Made by a program: the position numbers and the translations under genes
Notes under the pieces: model-generated
Database searches by the model: none
The model's input: only the letters and a program-made list of their open reading frames with translations
What the model was told of the DNA's origin: nothing
In this document: positions 1-7,746 of the stretch, in pieces
How the letters are laid out: the number at the start of each line of letters is the position of its first letter
How positions within the stretch are numbered: position 1 is the first letter of the stretch
From: Pseudomonadota bacterium
GTDB lineage: Bacteria; Myxococcota; Bradymonadia; UBA4248
Assembly: GCA_017629415.1 (NCBI GenBank)
Contig: JAGBXG010000046.1
Span: 1-15,209, forward strand
Reading direction: 5' to 3'
Length of the DNA: 15,209 bases

Positions 1-60
1 CAGCTGCATCAGAAACAGCTGCATCAGAAACAGCTGCATCAGAAACAGCTGCATCAGAAA
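1..60 (+). repeat. Four perfect 15-bp tandem repeats encoding AASET
   Basis: The unit CAGCTGCATCAGAAA occurs four times without a mismatch and runs off the window start, so the true copy number is unknown. In the frame of the downstream TPR gene it reads Ala-Ala-Ser-Glu-Thr per unit, followed by a Thr/Glu/Pro-rich stretch. It therefore looks like a low-complexity linker inside the protein. Perfect identity suggests recent slippage or homogenisation. Confidence 0.95.
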
Positions 61-3000
61 CGACAAATCAGGAAACACCTGAAACTGTCGAAAAATTGCA
101 ATCTGTCGATGAGGAAACACTCAAGGCTTATCGCAGCTATAAAGCCGCCGTGGAACGGTACAAACAAGAAATCAATAACTATCGCATTGATTTGCGCCGT
201 TCGTTAATGACCGATTATCAAAACCGCCTCTCAAGCGTAGATAACGCTTATGCTCAAAAAATATCTCAATTGCGTTCCGAAGAAGCACTCATGCGCGATA
301 ACGTCATTGAACGCATGGAAGCTTTCCTGAAACGTTATGGAGAAACCCACGAAAAATCAGCCGATATCCTGTACCGTCTGGCGCGTTTGCACTATGAACG
401 CGCCGATGAACAATATCTCTCAGATAATACCGGCACCATGGAACATCCAGATTTTACCATTACATTGAGTTATCTGGATAAACTTCAAACCAATTTCCCC
501 AAATATGAGCAAATGGACGGCGTGCTCTATTTGCGCGGTTACTGCCAGTCACAAATGGGACAAACCGATGCCTCCCGTGATACATTCATGACACTGGTCA
601 GTGCTTATCCCGACAGCCCGAGACGCGCCGAAGTCTTAACACGCATTGGTGAATATTATTTCTCAAAATCACAAGATGCTATCTTGGGTCTGGGCGGCGA
701 AATCCTGTGGTCTGAAGCCCTCAAATATTACACAGAAGCCGTCGATATCGGACAAGATACGTCGGTTTATGACCGCGCCCTCTACCGTAAAGCATGGACT
801 GAATATTACACTGAAGATTACGATGGCATGCTCCGAGACTTTATCGCCCTCGTCGGATATGCCGATAACGTTGCAAACGGCAGCGCTCTGCGTAATGAAG
901 CTATCGACTTCATGGCCGCCGCATTGGCCGAAGAAGACTGGGATCTCTCCGATGATGTCTCGATTGACCCAGACTTCGGTATGAAACGCTTTAATAAATA
1001 TCTGAACTCCGGAGAGCCTTTTGAAGCAGAAGTCCTGAGAAAATTTGCCGATACATTGATGGAACAAACGCGTTATGAACATGCGGCCGAAGCCTACGAA
1101 GCTTACATCAATCGAGGCACCTGCGCCGAAGATTTGCCCGAAGTCATCCGCGTCTATGTCGCCGCTTTGAACTACGCAGGCCAAATGGATAAAGCCGCCG
1201 ATGAACAAAGCCAAATCGAAAGCCGCATCGGTATCGACTCAGAATGGTACAAATGCCAAGAACGTGAAGGCAATCTCGAAGCCATTGCCGCCGCCAATTC
1301 AGCCTCACAACAAGCCCTCAAAAACTCGATTATGGCATACCATGACCGCGTTACCAGAGCTGAAGACGACGTCCGTCAGGCTGAAGAATTCCTCGCCAGT
1401 GCCAAGTCCGATGAAGATAAAATGGTCGGACAATATAAACTCGAAGAAGCTCAGAAAAAACTTATCCAAACCAACAGAGAATTGGCCGAAATTACGGCGT
1501 CATTCGTCAAACGTTATCCCAACGACGAAGAAAATTACAATTACAGATATCTGTTGGGACAGGCTTACTATTATTCCAATCAATACGATAAATCCATCGA
1601 TGCCTTCATGGCCATTCGCGATATCGAAAACTCAAGATTCCAAGCCGATGCCGCGCGATATGTCGCCGACTCGTACGAGTTCCTTATCGAAGAAAAAGCC
1701 AATGAAGATTTCAATTATGTCTATGCATTGACACTGACAAAACTCATCGAACGCGTCAACTCTGGACAACTGACCATCCCGGAAACACCAACAAGCATCC
1801 TGTTGTCAGGTGCCGTCACCATCGTCGATAAAGAAACTATCGACGCAGAAATGGCAAACCGTAAAGGCGGTTCTGTTCCTCGCGAAATGCCCGAAGACGT
1901 ACAAAAACTCGTCGATGCACGCGAAGCCTTCAGCGAAATCGAAACTCAAATGGGCAACGCTGAAACCGAAAACGCACTGGCTCCACAATATCGATACGAT
2001 AACGCCATGATCTATTACAATTATGGCAACTTCGAAGAAGCTGAAAAACGATTCAATCAAATCATCGAAAAATCACCTGCTTCACAACATGCCGCCAGCG
2101 CCGCCGAAATCATTATCGCCGAATACGAAATGCGCGGCGACCTCGACAAAGTCGCTGAACTGTCTGATAAATACGCCACCATGCAGCTCGGAGCTTCCGG
2201 CGACGACGATATCGTCAACTCAAGATTCAAAGATAAAAAATATAATGCTTTGTTCAAAAAAGCATTCAACCTGTTTGACAACAAACAATATCTCGAAGCT
2301 GCTGCAGAATTCATCAAGATTATCGAAGAAAATCCAACATTCGAACATAATAACCGCGCACTCTATAACGCTGCCTATGCTTACGAACAAATGAAGCACT
2401 ACGACAGCGCTATGCAGCTCTACCGCCGCGTACTCGACGAATATGGCGAAACCGAAGAAGCCGTCAACGCCCTCTACCGCATCGGCGTGAACGCCGAAAA
2501 ATTCTTCGACTTCGATACAGCTGTCGACACGTTCATGTCGTTGTATAACAACAAAAAACCGCTGTATCAGAATTTCAAAAATCGCGTCAATGCACTGCGT
2601 AATGCCGCTAAAATTAAATTGCTCATCGAAGATAAAAAAGGTGCCGCTCAACTCCTCGAACGCTATCATAAAGACTTCCCAGGACAAGACGATGCACCGC
2701 AGTTCCTTTATGAAGCCGGACGCTCTTACGCAGAATTGGATAAAACTGACGAAGCAACACGAATTTTCAAAGAATTCCGAAAAAAATATGCTTCCGATCC
2801 CTCAATGCGCGCATACGTCATCGCTTCTTACGTCGTAGAAGCCGATATGATGCGACCCAATAAACGTAAACTCGAAGACGCCATTTCGTATTACGAAACC
2901 GCACGCGCACTCTACCAAAATGCTCCAGCCGCCGCAGGAGCTATCGGACGAGATAATACCGCAAAAGCTGCATACGCATTGGCCGAAATCGAATACGAAG

Positions 3001-3587
3001 AATGGGCTGCCAAAACATTCAAAGGTAAAATGCAAGCTATGATGACTCAACTCAAAGATCACATGGCTGAAATGAAACGCATTTACAATGAATTCTCACA
3101 AGTCATGACTTATAACAGCCCCATCTGGGGTATCGCTGCACGCTATGCTATCGCACGCATGATGCACGAACTCGTCGATACACTCGAAACCGTCCCAAGA
3201 CCCTCCGATATCAAAGAAGGTAGCGATAACCACCTCGCGTTTTTAGCCGCTATGAGCGATATGGCTACCGGTACACGAGATGAAGCCATCAAAATGTACC
3301 AAAATGCCATCGAAGCTTCACGTATGGCAGGCATCAGTATGGAATGGACAAAGAAAAGTCTCGATGGCTTGAAACAGCTCGACAGAACTGCAAGCGAACA
3401 AGAAAGACTTGACCCCATGAAGAACGTTTATAGCTCAGGTCCGCTCGTCACACCGTCTGCTCTTAAAGCTCGTGAAGAAGCACTCGCAGAAGCAGAAGCT
3501 AAAGCTGAAGCAGCACTCGCAGAGGCAGAAGCTCAGGCAGAAGCCGAAATCAATCATGACAACAACGCCGACGACGCAGGAGAATAA
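3..3587 (+). CDS. gltD: Large TPR protein, GltD/AgmU-like gliding motility component (5' partial)
   Basis: The frame is open from the first bases of the window (1194 visible residues) and encodes AASET repeats before the first candidate start, a TTG at 96 with no ribosome binding site. The real start therefore lies upstream. Helical TPR-type repeats cover most of the protein, for example YRLARLHYERAD, YLRGYCQSQMGQTDAS, YNYRYLLGQAYYYSNQYDKS, YNYGNFEEAEKRFNQII and YNAAYAYEQMKHYDSA. A Glu/Lys-rich likely coiled coil lies around residues 440-500 of the visible part. The C-terminus is an Ala/Glu repeat tail. In M. xanthus GltD (AgmU) is a roughly 1200-residue TPR protein of the gliding machine encoded just before GltE, and length, repeats and the next gene match that here. 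The stop is 3 nt before the next gene, whose Shine-Dalgarno lies inside this gene. A generic TPR scaffold is the alternative. The family call is moderate; the TPR call is firm. Confidence 0.62.
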   Translation, partial: AASETAASETAASETAASETTNQETPETVEKLQSVDEETLKAYRSYKAAVERYKQEINNYRIDLRRSLMTDYQNRLSSVDNAYAQKISQLRSEEALMRDNVIERMEAFLKRYGETHEKSADILYRLARLHYERADEQYLSDNTGTMEHPDFTITLSYLDKLQTNFPKYEQMDGVLYLRGYCQSQMGQTDASRDTFMTLVSAYPDSPRRAEVLTRIGEYYFSKSQDAILGLGGEILWSEALKYYTEAVDIGQDTSVYDRALYRKAWTEYYTEDYDGMLRDFIALVGYADNVANGSALRNEAIDFMAAALAEEDWDLSDDVSIDPDFGMKRFNKYLNSGEPFEAEVLRKFADTLMEQTRYEHAAEAYEAYINRGTCAEDLPEVIRVYVAALNYAGQMDKAADEQSQIESRIGIDSEWYKCQEREGNLEAIAAANSASQQALKNSIMAYHDRVTRAEDDVRQAEEFLASAKSDEDKMVGQYKLEEAQKKLIQTNRELAEITASFVKRYPNDEENYNYRYLLGQAYYYSNQYDKSIDAFMAIRDIENSRFQADAARYVADSYEFLIEEKANEDFNYVYALTLTKLIERVNSGQLTIPETPTSILLSGAVTIVDKETIDAEMANRKGGSVPREMPEDVQKLVDAREAFSEIETQMGNAETENALAPQYRYDNAMIYYNYGNFEEAEKRFNQIIEKSPASQHAASAAEIIIAEYEMRGDLDKVAELSDKYATMQLGASGDDDIVNSRFKDKKYNALFKKAFNLFDNKQYLEAAAEFIKIIEENPTFEHNNRALYNAAYAYEQMKHYDSAMQLYRRVLDEYGETEEAVNALYRIGVNAEKFFDFDTAVDTFMSLYNNKKPLYQNFKNRVNALRNAAKIKLLIEDKKGAAQLLERYHKDFPGQDDAPQFLYEAGRSYAELDKTDEATRIFKEFRKKYASDPSMRAYVIASYVVEADMMRPNKRKLEDAISYYETARALYQNAPAAAGAIGRDNTAKAAYALAEIEYEEWAAKTFKGKMQAMMTQLKDHMAEMKRIYNEFSQVMTYNSPIWGIAARYAIARMMHELVDTLETVPRPSDIKEGSDNHLAFLAAMSDMATGTRDEAIKMYQNAIEASRMAGISMEWTKKSLDGLKQLDRTASEQERLDPMKNVYSSGPLVTPSALKAREEALAEAEAKAEAALAEAEAQAEAEINHDNNADDAGE

Positions 3588-3590
3588 AGC

Positions 3591-4967
3591 ATGATGATCT
3601 GCAAAAAATCCCTCTTCAGATGGCTGTTCGTTGCCGCCATGACCGTCATGGTCCCAGCTTGCGCTTCAAGTAATAAAACATCTGAAACAGCCGCCACTAA
3701 ATCCAAAAAGTCTTCAAAAAAAGGAAAAAAACTCGGAAATAAAGTGGCCAGAACCGTATACAACGTCGATGCCATCGACGCCGCTTCCACTGATATCGAA
3801 AATGCTTTGGCTACCGCTAGCCAGGGAAACGTACCCGCTGCTATCGTCGCTTTGCAAAATATCGCTAAAAAAAATCCCAAAGCTTTTCTCGCACATTACA
3901 ACCTCGGGATCCTGCAAGAACGACAACACGACGATGCCGCAGCTCGAGCAGCCTACGAAGCCGCTTTAAATGCCGAACCCAACTTCTCACCGGCACTCAT
4001 GCAAATGGTACGCATGGATATCAGAAGCGGAAACCCAAGCGCAGGTATCTCTAAAGCCAATCAATATATCACAGCCTCACCCGATGCCTTCGAACACAAT
4101 TACGCAAAATTGGAGGCCATGATCGCCAATAAGCAATACGATGATACCATCGCTCTCATCCGTACTTTGCTCAAACAAGACGAGGCAAACGCTAAACTGC
4201 GCTACTACCTCGCTATGACAGAATTCGAGAAAAAACGTTATCGTTTGGCCGATTTTATCGTCGGAGAATCGCTCGAAATCGACCCCGAAGACTACGAAGC
4301 CTTATTCCTGCGTGCACGCATTCACGATGCACTCAGCGAAGAAGATGTCGCACTCGTACCGGGTATCGCCGCAACACTCGATACCGTCCTCGAACTCAAT
4401 CCCGATCACCTCGAAGCACTTTGGATGCGAGGCGTCATCTACTATGAAGCCAGCAACTATCAACAGGCAGAACTCTTCTTCCGAAAAATTCTCTCACTCA
4501 ACTCCAAAACCGTTGGCGCATATATCAACTTAGCTAACACACTAAAAACTCTCGATCGCGGTCCCGAAGCCGAAAAATTGCTCCAAAAAGCTCAAGAACT
4601 CGATCCGAAAAACGGACTCGTTTACTTTGCTTTAGGTACGCTCTATCTCAATACCGAACTCATTAAACTCCCGGGCCTCAAAGATATGGATCGCCTCAAA
4701 ATGGCGAAAATTAACTTCGAAACCGCTCAGCAAAATTGGACATCTAAAGACGATATCGCACTCGCAAAAGGCTATATCCGTACCACAGATGATGCCATCG
4801 AAACCTTGCAAGCGATGCTCGATGCCGAAGCCCTGTTCGGAACACCATCAGACGACGAAGGCTTCGGCGATGACGAATTCAGCGATGACGGCAGCTTTGA
4901 CGATTCCGGCGACAGCTTCAAAGTCGATGACGCCGAAGACGACAGCAACGCTTTCAAAGTCGATTGA
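3591..4967 (+). CDS. gltE: TPR repeat lipoprotein, GltE (AglT)-like
   Basis: 458 residues. The N-terminus is a lipoprotein signal: KK/R-containing n-region, hydrophobic LFVAAMTVMV and lipobox VPAC with Cys24. The next residue is Ala, not Asp, which fits outer-membrane sorting. A Lys/Ser-rich linker follows at about 30-50. TPR repeats fill about 65-360 (AFLAHYNLGILQERQHDDAA, ALWMRGVIYYEASNYQQA, GAYINLANTLKTLDRGPEAE, GLVYFALGTLYL). The last 40 residues are an Asp/Ser/Gly-rich acidic tail with FKVD twice. The start is ATG 3591, preceded by AGGAG (3578-3582) inside the upstream gene with an 8-nt spacer, so translation is probably coupled. M. xanthus GltE is an outer-membrane TPR lipoprotein of this size encoded next to GltD, linking the periplasmic complex to the outer membrane. 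The lipoprotein and TPR features are clear; the GltE name rests on architecture plus neighbours. Confidence 0.7.
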   Translation: MMICKKSLFRWLFVAAMTVMVPACASSNKTSETAATKSKKSSKKGKKLGNKVARTVYNVDAIDAASTDIENALATASQGNVPAAIVALQNIAKKNPKAFLAHYNLGILQERQHDDAAARAAYEAALNAEPNFSPALMQMVRMDIRSGNPSAGISKANQYITASPDAFEHNYAKLEAMIANKQYDDTIALIRTLLKQDEANAKLRYYLAMTEFEKKRYRLADFIVGESLEIDPEDYEALFLRARIHDALSEEDVALVPGIAATLDTVLELNPDHLEALWMRGVIYYEASNYQQAELFFRKILSLNSKTVGAYINLANTLKTLDRGPEAEKLLQKAQELDPKNGLVYFALGTLYLNTELIKLPGLKDMDRLKMAKINFETAQQNWTSKDDIALAKGYIRTTDDAIETLQAMLDAEALFGTPSDDEGFGDDEFSDDGSFDDSGDSFKVDDAEDDSNAFKVD

Positions 4968-5010
4968 TGCCAAATTTTCGCAACTCATCCTTTCAAAATA
5001 GGCAATTGCC

Positions 5011-5256
5011 ATGAAAAAAATACTCATCTTCATCACCCTGCTTTGCATCGGAATTCCAACCACAGCATGGGCACAAGACGACAAAAACGTCGCACCCATC
5101 TCCTTCGAACTCGACGAGGAAAAACTCTCCATCGAAGCAGACATTCCATCCGTCGATCTCATCCTTTCATTCCGCGAAATCCAAGAACGTGGCAGCTCCA
5201 TGAAAGCCTCATTCCTCGATGAAATCATCGAAAGCGCCAAAGATGAACCGTTCTAA
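5011..5256 (+). CDS. Small secreted protein in the gltF position
   Basis: 81 residues. A clear Sec signal peptide (KK, then hydrophobic ILIFITLLCIGI, cleavage at AWA|Q near residue 21) leaves a mature acidic protein of about 60 residues ending in DEPF. No transmembrane segment or cysteine remains after cleavage, so a soluble periplasmic location is inferred. It lies 43 nt after gltE and directly before a terminator, making it the last gene of the gltD-gltE unit. In M. xanthus a short gene, gltF, follows gltE, so this is a positional candidate. I do not recognise a sequence signature for GltF and leave the symbol blank. The ribosome binding site is weak, and the 10 bases before the ATG are a perfect palindrome, GGCAATTGCC (5001-5010). 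Confidence 0.7.
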   Translation: MKKILIFITLLCIGIPTTAWAQDDKNVAPISFELDEEKLSIEADIPSVDLILSFREIQERGSSMKASFLDEIIESAKDEPF

Positions 5257-5280
5257 AACGTCAAACATGGATTAAAAATC

Positions 5281-5320
5281 ACCCCTTCTGCCAATATTCT
5301 GAAACAGAAGGGGTTTTTTT
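5281..5320 (+). terminator. Intrinsic terminator of the gltDEF-like operon
   Basis: CCCCTTCTG (5282-5290) pairs perfectly with CAGAAGGGG (5305-5313) and is followed at once by seven T residues. It starts 25 nt after the stop of the small secreted gene. The opposite strand has only a weaker T tract, so it should act mainly on plus-strand transcripts. Confidence 0.9.
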
Positions 5321-5340
5321 GTGCTGCAATGCTGATTTGT

Positions 5341-5379
5341 ACGCTGCTATTTTGACCTGAAGGCCAAAATACGCAGCGT
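5341..5379. repeat. Hairpin repeat A (GC-TAT / ATA-CGC family, forward)
   Basis: ACGCTGC-TATTTTG at 5341-5354 is complementary to CAAAATA-CGCAGCGT at 5365-5379, except for one unpaired base where TAT/ATA meets the GC-rich foot. The same asymmetric junction (GCTAT on one arm, ATACGC on the other) recurs in the hairpins at 5383, 8453, 8502, 12284 and 12318, so this is treated as a member of a repeat family. Function is unknown. Confidence 0.75.
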
Positions 5380-5382
5380 TTT

Positions 5383-5417
5383 GCGTTTGCTATCGTGCTT
5401 TGCACGATACGCAACGC
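5383..5417. repeat. Hairpin repeat B (same family, forward), possible second terminator
   Basis: GCGTTTGC-TATCGTGC at 5383-5398 faces GCACGATA-CGCAACGC at 5402-5417 across a 3-nt loop, with the same asymmetric TAT/ATAC junction as hairpin A three bases upstream. The apex sequence differs completely from hairpin A. A run of seven T residues follows, so it could also stop plus-strand transcription. The rest of the convergent gap, 5418-5593, holds only a long-loop 8-bp inverted repeat (5541-5548 / 5579-5586) that might serve as a weak gltC terminator. Confidence 0.75.
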
Positions 5418-5593
5418 TTTTTTTGAGTTCCATTCAAAAATAAAAATCTTTCAAACGGAATGGGACACAGAGTCAATTTTGCTCCTAAACATCAGTAACC
5501 AGTACTCGACTCACTTACAAAAAACATAAATCCCTATTGTGGAATTTCAAAAAAGCACCCAAAAAACTCTGACAGCTAGAAATTCCTTTGAGT

Positions 5594-7744
5594 TTATTCT
5601 GTTTGCGGAGCAACACACAAAGAACTGACACCGGAAACATAAGCACGAATTTCATCACGCCAGAATTCGCCATCAAATGTCCAAAAAGCATCGGTATCGC
5701 GTTTTTGGAAAGTCACCTGATCTGATACAGATTGTGGTGTTTCGCATTGACCGCCGGACGCGACAATCTTGAGGCATGCGGCTTCGCGCTGCCGTTGTGC
5801 CAATCGAATTTCAATGGCAATCTGAGAAGCCGAAATATCAAGCGCATGCAATTCGCTGGCAGCTTTGTCATAAATACCGGCAAGCAAAGTCGCCATAAAT
5901 TGCTGCCGTTGTGCAATGGCATTGTCGTAAACAGCTTGTAACTGAGGCAAAGAAGTAAATGCAGGACCCGCATGCTGACTTAAAGCCGCACGTTCCTGAC
6001 TCAGCAAACGAATGCTCCGATGTACAGCACGAAACGTATTGTCGTTAATCACGCGATAATAAATCGATGCCGGCAATGCTGATTTTTCTGGGTTTTCAGC
6101 ATGTCGAATCACTTGATTGTAATAATCGCGAGACGGCGTTTGTGCCAAATATTCCTTAAGAGAAGAAGCATCTGCCAGAACTGTGTTGCGCAAAGCCTCA
6201 AGGGCATGATCGGCCATTTCGTAACGACAAAGCCCCAAATAAGCACCTGCCTCGAGCAAAAGCAAATCAGGCAGCCATGCTTTTTTAAAAATAGGTGCTC
6301 TCAAAGCGTGTGTCAAAGCAAGGGCATTGGCATGATTTTGCGCAAAAAGCTGGCCCCAGGCATCCTCTAACAAGGCATCCCGTAAATGATGACTACGGAT
6401 ATCAACACGACGATAGAAAGTATCCGCTACATCATATGCATGATTTTCGAATGCAATACGTGCAAGTGCAAGCCAGGCAGTATTTTTGAGTTCAAACGCT
6501 GTATTGTCATCTTCAAAACCTGATAGCGCCTCAATGGCTTCGTTGAGATACTCTGCGGCGGTTTTGAATTTGTATTCGGGTGCGCGGACAGCAAGAGTTG
6601 CCAGTAAAATGCGCGCGCGAGGATAGTAAATCGTCCCTTTGGGCACGTTGGAAAGCAGCTGTTTGGCAAGCACAGGGTCTGGCTGAGGACCATAAACAAG
6701 GCTGTAACCGATAAAATAGAGATAAGCATGACGACCGGAATCGGTAACAAGTTCCGCATGTTCTTTGATTTTAAGCGGTGCTGTACTCGTATAATCCGAA
6801 GCATGTGCTGTGACTAAAAATGCCTCAAGTGTCGGCGTAAAATCTTGAAGTTGAGCTTTGGATTGCAAAGCTTGATCGAGATAAGCCGCTGCCATTGCCG
6901 GTGCATTCAGCTTTTGCAAAGCAAGCCCGATACATTGATTTAATGCCGCTCCAAGTGGTGTATCTAATGGCGCTTGACTTTGTTCAGCCAGGGTCAGGCA
7001 AGACTCAAGTGCACTGATGGGCTGCGTATCGATTTGGCGGCGATATCCTATGACTTTGGGCACTTCAGAATCATAAGCACGTTCCGAAGCCGTTGCAGAC
7101 TGAAGACGGGCGTACCGCCGGGCAACCTTAGATTCAACAGAATAAACCTCATAGGCTTCTTCAAAGAATTTGCGGAAGACAAGCGGCACATTGGATGACT
7201 CGATGGGAGCAAGTATAACGTTTTCACCCTCGGGCAAAATGGGAACAAGCCCCGTATTTGACGATGCTGGGACAACGGGCGCAGGTACAACAGGCTCTGG
7301 GACAACAGGCGCAGGTGCGACAGGCTCTGGGACAACGGGCGCAGGTACAACAGGCTCTGGGACAACGGGCGCAGGTGCGACAGGCTCTGGGACAACGGGC
7401 GCAGGTACAACAGGCTCTGGGACAACGGGCGCAGGTGTTGCAGGTGCAGCCATTGCATCACCGCTGGTTTCAAGGACTTTTCTGCGTTTGGCAACGGCGG
7501 CGGCAACTTTCATCGAAACGCCGGCTTGATTCAGCGCCTGATAATCTTCCTTGGTCATGGCCGGCAAATCATTGGCCCCATTAATCACGGTGATAATGAC
7601 ATCATCGCTGACCCCTTGCTGCATCATCACAATGATGTCCTGAAGGGAAAGTGCATGTGCATCAGCCGGAGCAAAAGCCATGCTGACAGCCAAAAAACAG
7701 GCGGCAAAAATAGACCTGATAGGGAGGGAGCTGAGTTTCATCAT
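5594..7744 (-). CDS. gltC: Periplasmic TPR protein with Pro-Val-Glu repeat, GltC-like
   Basis: 716 residues from the ATG at 7744. That start is preferred over the in-frame ATG at 7804, which lies inside the upstream gene, because GGAGGT (7756-7751) precedes it and a Sec signal peptide starts there (MMKLSSL, hydrophobic core, cleavage near AHA|L31). Next comes a short helical module at about 32-85 with paired GVS motifs (GVSDDVI, AGVSMKV), a type I associate with deltaproteobacterial envelope proteins. A Pro/Val/Glu/Ala decapeptide repeat spans about 100-159 and may act as an extended periplasmic spacer. The remainder is alpha-helical with TPR-like repeats, e.g. TAWLALARIAFENHAYDVAD and LLLLEAGAYLGLCRYEMAD. 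It is the last gene of the cglB-gltB-gltA-gltC operon, 2 nt after gltA. In M. xanthus GltC is a TPR protein acting with the barrels GltA and GltB in the outer membrane, encoded beside them. The symbol rests on synteny plus architecture. Confidence 0.66.
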   Translation of the reverse strand: MMKLSSLPIRSIFAACFLAVSMAFAPADAHALSLQDIIVMMQQGVSDDVIITVINGANDLPAMTKEDYQALNQAGVSMKVAAAVAKRRKVLETSGDAMAAPATPAPVVPEPVVPAPVVPEPVAPAPVVPEPVVPAPVVPEPVAPAPVVPEPVVPAPVVPASSNTGLVPILPEGENVILAPIESSNVPLVFRKFFEEAYEVYSVESKVARRYARLQSATASERAYDSEVPKVIGYRRQIDTQPISALESCLTLAEQSQAPLDTPLGAALNQCIGLALQKLNAPAMAAAYLDQALQSKAQLQDFTPTLEAFLVTAHASDYTSTAPLKIKEHAELVTDSGRHAYLYFIGYSLVYGPQPDPVLAKQLLSNVPKGTIYYPRARILLATLAVRAPEYKFKTAAEYLNEAIEALSGFEDDNTAFELKNTAWLALARIAFENHAYDVADTFYRRVDIRSHHLRDALLEDAWGQLFAQNHANALALTHALRAPIFKKAWLPDLLLLEAGAYLGLCRYEMADHALEALRNTVLADASSLKEYLAQTPSRDYYNQVIRHAENPEKSALPASIYYRVINDNTFRAVHRSIRLLSQERAALSQHAGPAFTSLPQLQAVYDNAIAQRQQFMATLLAGIYDKAASELHALDISASQIAIEIRLAQRQREAACLKIVASGGQCETPQSVSDQVTFQKRDTDAFWTFDGEFWRDEIRAYVSGVSSLCVAPQTE
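7269..7448 (-). repeat. 30-bp coding tandem repeats in gltC, alternating as a 60-bp unit
   Basis: Five 30-bp units begin at 7269, 7299, 7329, 7359 and 7389, with a degenerate sixth at 7419. Odd units carry GGTACAACA and even units GGTGCGACA at the same place, so the array has a 60-bp higher-order period. On the coding strand each unit reads PVVPEPV(V/A)PA. Near identity at third codon positions suggests recent expansion by slippage or unequal recombination. Confidence 0.95.
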
Positions 7745-7746
7745 TC

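Noticed and set aside
96..98. TTG as the start of the large TPR protein
   Set aside because: No ribosome binding site precedes it and the same frame is open and repeat-coded back to the window edge, so the gene is simply truncated.
7269..7448. CRISPR array
   Set aside because: The units are contiguous with no unique spacers, are in frame in a coding region, and no cas genes are present.
7170..7529. Gly/Thr/Ala-rich open frame on the plus strand
   Set aside because: It is the reverse reading of the Pro-Val-Glu repeat in gltC; the signal peptide and TPR evidence support the minus strand.
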